Below are positions 1 through 4,359 of a stretch of DNA of 7,518 nucleotides, piece after piece. Each line of letters opens with the position of its first letter. Position 1 is the stretch's first letter. The notes under the pieces are model-generated. The model was not told the origin of the DNA and did no database searches. It worked only from the letters and a program-made list of their open reading frames with translations. The DNA is taken from the NCBI GenBank assembly GCA_937902945.1, contig CALEMD010000088.1, forward strand, positions 1-7,518. The letters run 5' to 3'. This stretch comes from an uncultured Erysipelotrichaceae bacterium. Its GTDB lineage: Bacteria > Bacillota_I > Bacilli_A > Erysipelotrichales > Erysipelotrichaceae. Made by a program: the position numbers and the translations under genes.

Positions 1-408
1 TAGAGCTCCTTTTTCTCCGCCTGATATGCCAACACCAAAATAATGGATTCCTTTCTCTTTCAGAATACTTTCACGTTTTTGTGTATCTTTAAAATAAGAG
101 TTGCCACAGTCCAAAATACTGTCGTTTTTCTCCAGATGCAAAGTTAGTTCTTTGATTACTGTATCTGTCGCTTTTCCAGCAGGAACAAGAAGTATTACTT
201 TTCTTGGTTTCTCCAAAGATTCAGCGAACTCAGAAAATGTGTCACATGAACGAATCAGACTGCTACCTTTTGCACGGGTATTCATGAATGTCTGTTGCTT
301 CTCTTGATTCAAATCATATATTGATACAGAATAGTTATGTCTTGCCATGTTTAGGACAAGACTCTGTCCCATAACTCCAACACCAATCAATCCAATATAA
401 CTGTTCAT
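1..408 (-). CDS. gnd: 6-phosphogluconate dehydrogenase, decarboxylating (3' part outside window)
   Basis: This is the N-terminal 136 residues of a cytosolic 6-phosphogluconate dehydrogenase, which oxidatively decarboxylates 6-phosphogluconate to ribulose 5-phosphate. Visible features are the dinucleotide-binding loop GVGVMG (residues 9-14), LEKPRKVILLVPAG (65-78), the substrate-loop-like DCGNSYFKDT (100-109) and GVGISGGEKGAL (125-136), which matches the family's G-x-G-V-S-G-G-E-x-G-A signature. These fit the long (about 470-residue) class. The start at 408 has AAGGAG 7 bases upstream. Residue 32, at the end of the second Rossmann strand (SIYDLN), is Asp where the E. coli enzyme has the NADP-binding Asn-Arg-Ser; this suggests NAD preference (inference). 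The gene lies 80 bases after the DUF4310 stop with no convincing terminator between, so it may be the distal gene of the same operon. The call is confident; the operon membership is not. Confidence 0.93.
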   Translation of the reverse strand, partial: MNSYIGLIGVGVMGQSLVLNMARHNYSVSIYDLNQEKQQTFMNTRAKGSSLIRSCDTFSEFAESLEKPRKVILLVPAGKATDTVIKELTLHLEKNDSILDCGNSYFKDTQKRESILKEKGIHYFGVGISGGEKGAL

Positions 409-429
409 GCGCTCTCCTTATTGTCTAAA

Positions 430-465
430 ATAGGACAAGACAGCCGTTACGCCACCCTGCCCTAT
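430..465 (-). other. possible intergenic RNA hairpin between DUF4310 gene and gnd
   Basis: The 80-base gap between the DUF4310 stop and gnd holds an 8-base inverted repeat: ATAGGACA at 430-437 and TGCCCTAT at 458-465 on the plus strand. One position is a mismatch in plus-strand RNA but a G-U pair in minus-strand RNA, so the stem fits the transcribed strand. The loop is 20 bases. No U-run follows, so it is not a typical intrinsic terminator; a processing or attenuation element, or chance, are all possible. The gnd Shine-Dalgarno lies just after it. Confidence 0.25.
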
Positions 466-488
466 CAGTTTATATTCTTAAATCACGC

Positions 489-1124
489 TTATGCTCCCGC
501 AATCGGCCAGAAGAATGATGCAACAAACATACCAAGAATGATACCGCCGATAATATTCTTGTCATACTTGTAGAAGAGCGCTCCTCCAATTGCTCCGCAG
601 ACTCCAACCGGAATAGAAGAACCAAGTGCTGCTACAAGGAACAAAGGACCAAGCCAGACGGAGAGCTGATGTCCAACTCCCATCATGATATCTGTGCCAC
701 CTGCCTGCACACCTTTTGGTACCAGATAGCGAACACCCATAACAATTGCCGCAATGACTGCACCGCAGATTGCTCCTGCCAGCAGTGAGGTAAACAGATT
801 ATCGAATACCCAGCCCATTCCTGATTCATAGAGCAGACCAGCAATTCCGCAACCAACACCATGCATCATGCCACCGCCAATGTCGATGATACCAACTAGT
901 GGTCCTTCCAGAATACGCGCAATCAGAAATCCTGCTCCATAGCCAGCTGCTGTCGCATAGTCTCCTGCTTTAAGCAACTGTCCGCCTGCAAGTCCGTTCA
1001 TATATCCCGTGTTATAAACCATATACATATGCACAGAACCCATGACGCCTGCACATATCGTGATTGCAATAATGAAGAAGAACCAGTCTTTCATGAACAT
1101 ATCTTTAAATTTTGTCATATTCAT
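489..1124 (-). CDS. DUF4310 family membrane protein
   Basis: This 211-residue, glycine-rich polytopic membrane protein is of unknown function and matches the DUF4310 family (EF_0833-type, from memory), the usual last membrane component of the SFCGS/DUF4312/DUF4311/DUF4310 cluster. Hydrophobic segments lie near residues 13-35, 60-83, 107-132, 150-176 and 190-210. Conserved-looking polar and glycine motifs occur in or near them, including DIGGGMMHGVGCGIAG (81-96) and GGTDIMMGVGHQ (142-153). There is no cleavable signal peptide; the first membrane segment follows a short basic N-terminus. The start at 1124 is preceded directly by GAAGGTGA, and an in-frame ATG at 1118 has better spacing and is a reasonable alternative. 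It starts 8 bases after the DUF4311 stop, so the two are almost certainly co-transcribed. The pairing suggests two subunits of one transporter (inference). The family call is strong; the substrate is unknown. Confidence 0.9.
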   Translation of the reverse strand: MNMTKFKDMFMKDWFFFIIAITICAGVMGSVHMYMVYNTGYMNGLAGGQLLKAGDYATAAGYGAGFLIARILEGPLVGIIDIGGGMMHGVGCGIAGLLYESGMGWVFDNLFTSLLAGAICGAVIAAIVMGVRYLVPKGVQAGGTDIMMGVGHQLSVWLGPLFLVAALGSSIPVGVCGAIGGALFYKYDKNIIGGIILGMFVASFFWPIAGA

Positions 1125-1132
1125 TCACCTTC

Positions 1133-1861
1133 TTATTGTCCAATCAGAAATGCTGCAATCACTTTAGGGAAGAATCCTCTAAAGTAAGCAATCAGTACCC
1201 AGACAACAACCATCAGAATTATAAACACGATCGAAATCTTGCTCTTGATGCCATTGAGTTCGATTGTCTTACCGGTCAAAATTCCAAGGATGAGTCCCGG
1301 TGTTGCTCTGCCAACGATGAGCATGGACAGTGATCCAAGAGCAATCCCCCATATACCTGTAAGTTTTCCGTTTTCGAGTGCCGCGATCAGATATAAGCAA
1401 TCCATGACAATAAGCATATTGCTGATTGCCGGTGAGAAAACCTGTGTCATCGAAACAGAAACATACTCAGGAACAAAAGAAACCGACATATTTAGAAGAG
1501 TATACAGAACAGCACCGACAATTGCACCAGCCATAGCCATCTTGTATGGATTGTAAATTGTTTCTTCAACCTTCTTGTTTTTGAGTGAAAGCAGACCTGC
1601 TGCAACGTTTGGAACTACTCTATGCAGAAAGTCTTGCTCCAAGCATCCTGCCGCCAGATTTTCGACTGCACAATTGATGTAGAATGATAAACCAAAGCTG
1701 AAGTGTGATACCGGATCGCCCAAACAAGCGTTCATTTCCCCTAAAGTCCTAAATGCTCCTGCAGCTTGGATCTTTGGTGCATGAAACATTCTTGCTGCGC
1801 CGGCGCCAACGCCAAAGCCAGCTAAAGCACCGATGATGATTGATTCTAAGGCTATTATCAT
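1133..1861 (-). CDS. DUF4311 family membrane protein
   Basis: This 242-residue integral membrane protein is of unknown function and fits the DUF4311 family (EF_0832-type, from memory). The N-terminal segment (1-24) is a Gly/Ala-rich helix. It is followed by a conserved-looking hydrophilic stretch with AGAFRTLGEMNACLGDPVSH (34-53) and NCAVENLAAGCLEQDFLHR (63-81), which is unusual for a transporter and may form a re-entrant or cytoplasmic loop. Further membrane segments lie near 107-127, 140-162, 167-197 and 209-227. The start at 1861 is well supported by GGGAGGAG 5 bases upstream. It lies 13 bases after the DUF4312 stop and 8 before the DUF4310 start. In the other genomes I recall, it is always found with DUF4310, so the two probably form one membrane complex (inference). 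The reading frame is intact. Confidence 0.9.
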   Translation of the reverse strand: MIIALESIIIGALAGFGVGAGAARMFHAPKIQAAGAFRTLGEMNACLGDPVSHFSFGLSFYINCAVENLAAGCLEQDFLHRVVPNVAAGLLSLKNKKVEETIYNPYKMAMAGAIVGAVLYTLLNMSVSFVPEYVSVSMTQVFSPAISNMLIVMDCLYLIAALENGKLTGIWGIALGSLSMLIVGRATPGLILGILTGKTIELNGIKSKISIVFIILMVVVWVLIAYFRGFFPKVIAAFLIGQ

Positions 1862-1874
1862 AAATTCTCCTCCC

Positions 1875-2165
1875 TTATAGATCTAAAGCCTCATACTCTA
1901 CAGTAACGATCAATGTCAGATTGACTCTTTCTTTCTTCCGTGGCATAAAGATAAATAGGAATCGCTCTGTATATTCTTCGGTTTTCAGTTCCCTAACCGA
2001 TACTGCAGTTGGTTTCATATAAATAATTAATGACTTTTCTCTTTTGGATATTTCACTTCTCAGATTGTTGAACGCATTGTTAACCGCATCTTCTTTAGAC
2101 TTTTTAGAAACACCTCTTGTTTCGACTACCAATTCTCCAGTTCTGACAATGTTTTCAGTGCTCAT
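1875..2165 (-). CDS. DUF4312 family small soluble protein
   Basis: This is a 96-residue soluble protein with no membrane segment or signal peptide, matching DUF4312 (EF_0831-type, from memory) by size, position and features. It has an N-terminal strand (ELVVETRGVS, 11-20), a helix with SKEDAVNNAFNNLRSEISKR (23-42), and a basic, strand-rich C-terminal half ending VNLTLIVTVEYEALDL. The mixed alpha/beta pattern resembles a small cytosolic partner of a transporter rather than an enzyme, and no catalytic motif is evident. The start at 2165 overlaps the ancestral stop of the SFCGS gene (2155-2157) by 11 bases, and its own ribosome binding site is weak (GGAAAG). It was therefore probably translated by coupling to SFCGS. 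Because the SFCGS frame now ends at 2232, about 70 bases earlier, expression of this protein may be reduced (inference). Its function is not known. Confidence 0.88.
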   Translation of the reverse strand: MSTENIVRTGELVVETRGVSKKSKEDAVNNAFNNLRSEISKREKSLIIYMKPTAVSVRELKTEEYTERFLFIFMPRKKERVNLTLIVTVEYEALDL

Positions 2166-2555
2166 TCATTTCTTTCCAGGCTTTCACAACTTCGATGCCA
2201 ACTTCTTCATTATCCATGAAGGGTCCCCCAACTACCTTGCATCCTTCTCTGATCGCTGTGGCAAATCCCATAGGTGTCTTGATATACTGCTTATATTTAT
2301 ATCCATACACCTATGGGATTTGCCACAGGGATCAGAGAAGGAAGACTTGTTAGCCGCAGTAATGGCACCTGCTCCGCCACTTCCGCAGAAGCTGAGTCCA
2401 ATATCTGCATTTTTTTCATTCATGACATCACCCAGTTTCATATCTGCGAGCATGCCAGGAATTACATATGCTTCACCACCTGCTTTTACAACTCCTTCTG
2501 CAATCTTTTCTCCTTTTCCCATTCGATGTCCGATTACAACTAATGGTCTACCCAT
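2155..2555 (-). pseudogene. glycine-rich SFCGS family protein, frameshifted by a 38-base inverted insertion
   Basis: The ancestral gene encoded a 120-residue cytosolic protein. It runs MGRPLVVIGHRMGKGEKIAE, then VVKAGGEAYVIPGMLADMKL, then the family hallmark SFCGSGGAGAITAANK (55-70), then YGYKYKQYIKTPMGFATAIR and a tail ending EVVKAWKEMNEH. The first 70 residues are in one frame (2555 to 2346) and the last 50 in another (2307 to the TGA at 2155-2157). A 38-base insertion at 2308-2345 lies exactly between the Lys70 and Tyr71 codons, and deleting it restores one open frame. As it stands, translation from 2555 gives 107 residues with an unrelated tail ending at TAG 2232-2234. The start at 2555 has an excellent site (AAAGGAG, 7-base spacing). 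Family: EF_0830-type, function unknown. A sequencing or assembly error at the inverted repeat cannot be excluded. Confidence 0.85.
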
Positions 2556-2852
2556 TTTGATACTCCTTTCTGCTAGATCTATATAGATCGCTAATAAGAC
2601 AACTTCCGAAGTATTCTTTGGTGCGCCATATTCTATCAGCAGCGGCCTTAGCATTTTCTCTGCAGTATCAATGCTTTCTTTGCGCAACTGTGATTTCATT
2701 GGCTCATCTTCAACTGTTAAGCACTCTCCATTAATCAGTCTTTGCTTTAAAACATTCAGATGATTCATGAACACTGCTTGATATTCTTCCGGAATAATCA
2801 ATCCTTCTTCTTTAACTGATTTCAATATGCTTTCTTTCGGATCAGCGTTCAT
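2232..2852 (-). CDS. small free-standing PRD-domain protein, reading in frame into the broken SFCGS gene
   Basis: Residues 1-99 (to about 2556) form a single PTS-regulation domain of the EF_0829 type: MNADPKESILKSVKEEGLII, then NHLNVLKQRLINGE with the likely regulatory His30, then a helical half ending SEVVLLAIYIDLAERSIK. Such domains are phosphorylated on His by PTS proteins in larger regulators; here the domain stands alone. The frame has no stop before the SFCGS ATG at 2555, so translation continues through 70 SFCGS residues and the frameshifted tail to TAG 2232-2234 (206 residues in all). The SFCGS ribosome binding site is embedded in the codons for AERS, so separate initiation is expected. 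Either the PRD stop was lost by mutation or this lineage has a fusion. The ATG at 2852 begins 4 bases after the metallohydrolase stop; an in-frame ATG at 2867 and TTG at 2888 are alternatives, all with weak Shine-Dalgarno signals. Confidence 0.75.
   Translation of the reverse strand: MNADPKESILKSVKEEGLIIPEEYQAVFMNHLNVLKQRLINGECLTVEDEPMKSQLRKESIDTAEKMLRPLLIEYGAPKNTSEVVLLAIYIDLAERSIKMGRPLVVIGHRMGKGEKIAEGVVKAGGEAYVIPGMLADMKLGDVMNEKNADIGLSFCGSGGAGAITAANKSSFSDPCGKSHRCMDINISSISRHLWDLPQRSEKDAR
2242..2342. repeat. 36-base inverted repeat (35/36 paired, 29-base loop) inside the SFCGS gene
   Basis: The arms are 2242-2277 and 2307-2342; every position pairs except 2255 with 2329. The spacer is 2278-2306. 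The left arm is native coding sequence for TPMGFATAIREG of the SFCGS protein. The right arm is an inverted copy that interrupts the gene after Lys70. There are no transposase, terminal repeats or target duplication, so this is not an insertion sequence. It looks like a template-switch event, in which replication copied the opposite strand near a hairpin. In RNA it would form a very stable stem that could hinder ribosomes or trigger RNase cleavage between SFCGS and DUF4312. Confidence 0.97.
2553..2569 (-). promoter_or_regulatory. internal ribosome binding site that sets the SFCGS start
   Basis: In minus-strand sense, AAAGGAG at 2569-2563 is followed by 7 bases and the ATG at 2555-2553. This near-ideal site lies inside the open frame that continues from the PRD gene, and shows that SFCGS is meant to start here rather than exist only as a fusion. 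Confidence 0.75.
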
Positions 2853-2856
2853 TACG

Positions 2857-4047
2857 TTATTTTCCATTTTCTTTTGTGGGGTTTCCAAACATTACCGGAT
2901 ATATATTTGTTTCTTCTGTTTTTGAAACGATTGTCGTGATAGGATTGATCATTTTTGTAAGATGCAACATATTAAAGTTGCAATCAGGAAGCTCAACATC
3001 TACGTCATCTACAGAAAATACTGTAAAGTCTCCAAATGCACCAACCTTGATTTCACCGAGACCTTCTTTTTTAATTGCTTTTGCTGCATTATATGTATTG
3101 CAATTGATAACATCTTCAAGACTCATTCCTAAATTCATTATTTTACTCATAGTTGTCGCCAAGCTCCATACCGGTCCATGTATATTGACTGCCCTTATGT
3201 CTGTGCTTATCAAATCCGGTAGAAAACCTTTTCTTCTTGCGCGATCATATACATTCCAGTTAAAGCTAGCACTTCCATGACCAACATCGAATAAAACTCC
3301 TCTTTCTCTAGCTCGAACAAAGCAATCTTTTGGTGTCCCATCAGGTTTGAACAAAGATATCTCTTTCCCGTGATATGTATGCGTTACAATATCTCCCTTT
3401 TCAAGAAATTCGATCAACCCGCAAGGATCTGGAGGGAAATTACCAACATGAATCATCAAAGGCATATCAAGGTTTGTGGATATCTCTTTTGCAAGCTTTG
3501 TAAGGCTGTATCCTTTATCGTTTGTTATCGTATTACTGTTTGCTACTTTCATTCCAACAATATAACCGGGATGTTTTTTAATTGCATCATAGTAGTGTTC
3601 TGGATTAATTTTTTTAACATCCTGACTTCCTAAGGTCCCGAACCCTTCTTCACCATGTCCGCTCATTAATCCAAAGTATCTAGTTTTTGCCGCATCACTT
3701 TCAGCGATGAATTCATCAAAATCTTGTAAACAAACTGATCCACATTCAACAACAGTTGTTGCCCCACGTTCAACGCCTAATTCATCAATACTATTTAATG
3801 GAGGAAGCTCAACTTTTCTTCCCGGCTGAGGCTTTAGCCGATTATGGACGTGAACATCAATCATACCTGCAGAAACATACATTCCTTTAGCATCAAACAC
3901 CTCAGCATCCGAAATATTTATGTTTTCTTTTATCTCCGTTATAATGCCGTTTTCAATATATATATCTTTCTGAGACTTATGAAATCCATTAGCCTTATCG
4001 ATTAACACTCCGTTTTTTAATATTAATTTTTTCATAACCAATTTCAT
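2857..4047 (-). CDS. amidohydrolase/deacetylase family metallohydrolase
   Basis: This 396-residue cytosolic enzyme belongs to the amidohydrolase superfamily (dihydroorotase/N-acyl-amino-acid-deacetylase-like). The N-terminal beta sandwich (LILKNGVLIDKANGF) leads into a TIM barrel. Metal-site motifs are visible: His66 and His68 in DVHVHN, Lys167 in IVGMKV (likely the carboxylated bridging lysine), His200 in MIHVG, His223 in VTHTYHGK, and catalytic Asp283 in LISTDIR. NCNTYNAAKAI and GEIKVGAFGDFTVF close the barrel and return to the sandwich. Length is normal and all key residues are present, so it should be active. The likely reaction is hydrolysis of an amide, possibly deacylation of an amino sugar acid or amino acid (inference). 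It is the first gene of the SFCGS/DUF4310-4312 operon, with which this family regularly occurs. The start at 4047 has AAAGG with 8-base spacing; ATG 4035 is an alternative. Confidence 0.92.
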   Translation of the reverse strand: MKLVMKKLILKNGVLIDKANGFHKSQKDIYIENGIITEIKENINISDAEVFDAKGMYVSAGMIDVHVHNRLKPQPGRKVELPPLNSIDELGVERGATTVVECGSVCLQDFDEFIAESDAAKTRYFGLMSGHGEEGFGTLGSQDVKKINPEHYYDAIKKHPGYIVGMKVANSNTITNDKGYSLTKLAKEISTNLDMPLMIHVGNFPPDPCGLIEFLEKGDIVTHTYHGKEISLFKPDGTPKDCFVRARERGVLFDVGHGSASFNWNVYDRARRKGFLPDLISTDIRAVNIHGPVWSLATTMSKIMNLGMSLEDVINCNTYNAAKAIKKEGLGEIKVGAFGDFTVFSVDDVDVELPDCNFNMLHLTKMINPITTIVSKTEETNIYPVMFGNPTKENGK

Positions 4048-4069
4048 GATTGTCGCCTTTCGACATCAT
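3995..4069 (-). other. possible 24-residue leader ORF overlapping the metallohydrolase start
   Basis: A strong Shine-Dalgarno (AAAGGAG, 4078-4072) sits in front of a double ATG (4069, 4066) in a different frame from the metallohydrolase. The ORF encodes a basic 24-residue peptide starting MMSKGDNHEIGY and ends at TAA 3995-3997, 52 bases past the enzyme start at 4047. The ribosome site is stronger than the enzyme's own. It could be a leader peptide that loads ribosomes, or it could be chance; there is no homology support. Confidence 0.25.
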
Positions 4070-4094
4070 TTCTCCTTTCCGCACCATAAAAATC

Positions 4095-4157
4095 CCTTAT
4101 GAAACTTGTTGCAGAGTACTCAGATATCTGTCTCAGTAAGATAACAAGTTTATAAGG
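4095..4157 (-). promoter_or_regulatory. strong 5'-leader hairpin, possible attenuator or antitermination target
   Basis: The arms at 4095-4110 and 4143-4157 pair over 15 base pairs with one bulged base (4101). On the transcribed strand the stem is CCTTATAAACTTGTT with AACAAGTTTCATAAGG around a 32-base loop that contains the palindrome CAGATATCTG. GATTTTT follows the stem immediately, a weak U-run, so conditional termination is possible. It lies 17 bases upstream of the first strong Shine-Dalgarno. A role in mRNA stability is an equally good explanation. Confidence 0.5.
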
Positions 4158-4269
4158 AATAGTTGTGAATATAAACAGTTGCAATTGGATTCGTTTAGAA
4201 TCATTGTCACTATCAGAATATATACACGGAACCATCCACTCTTGTATGAGTCAGATCTCCTATGTCTAC

Positions 4270-4297
4270 ATTCTATCTAGGTTTCAAATATTGAAAA
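4270..4297 (-). promoter_or_regulatory. putative activator-dependent promoter for the operon
   Basis: On the minus strand a -10-like TAGAAT (4275-4270) lies 16 bases after a poor -35-like TTTTCA (4297-4292). Transcription would start near 4263. The weak -35 and the paired repeats upstream, centred near -51 and -93, fit a promoter that needs an activator such as the adjacent PRD regulator. The palindrome at 4282-4296 overlaps the -35 and spacer. The hexamers were assigned by eye. Confidence 0.4.
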
Positions 4298-4305
4298 GAT
4301 TGAAA

Positions 4306-4359
4306 TGCACCATCGATAGTGCAATGATTTAGTCTTTGTTGATTATTTGCACCATCGAT
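4306..4359. promoter_or_regulatory. paired repeats TGCACCATCGAT, likely regulator operator
   Basis: Two identical copies of TGCACCATCGAT lie at 4306-4317 and 4348-4359, exactly 42 bases apart, which is four helical turns. The first copy extends to an 18-base near-palindrome, TGCACCATCGATAGTGCA (4306-4323), with one mismatched pair. The second is a half-site that overlaps the regulator's stop codon. Same-face placement upstream of the putative promoter is what a dimeric or tetrameric activator would use. Binding by the neighbouring PRD regulator is inference. Confidence 0.6.

Larger units (their letters stand above)
4048..4358 (-). other. intergenic control region of the metallohydrolase-SFCGS-DUF4310 operon
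   Basis: These 311 bases between the regulator stop and the metallohydrolase start contain no convincing conserved gene. In transcription order they hold two copies of a 12-base repeat, a 15-base palindrome TTTCAA-ATA-TTGAAA (4282-4296), a plausible promoter, a small GATTC/GAATC inverted repeat (4188-4202), a large leader hairpin (4095-4157) and the ribosome binding sites. A 63-codon open frame (4044-4235) is present but has no support as a gene. Confidence 0.7.

Noticed and set aside
2242..2342. Invertible phase-variation switch
   Set aside because: The arms flank only 29 bases, no recombinase gene is nearby, and flipping the spacer would not restore the SFCGS frame. A templated inverted duplication explains the sequence better.
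2308..2345. Miniature mobile element or insertion-sequence remnant
   Set aside because: The 38 bases are an inverted copy of adjacent coding sequence, with no terminal repeats or target-site duplication.
2044..2586. 180-codon plus-strand open frame
   Set aside because: It is antisense to DUF4312, SFCGS and part of PRD. Those minus-strand genes have recognisable family motifs and ribosome sites; the plus frame has neither.
4044..4235. 63-codon minus-strand frame in the intergenic region
   Set aside because: It spans the leader hairpin, has no good ribosome site, and the peptide has no recognisable motif.
4306..4323. Intrinsic terminator after the regulator gene
   Set aside because: The stem is short with a mismatch and no U-run follows on the minus strand. 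The repeated half-site points to a protein-binding site instead.
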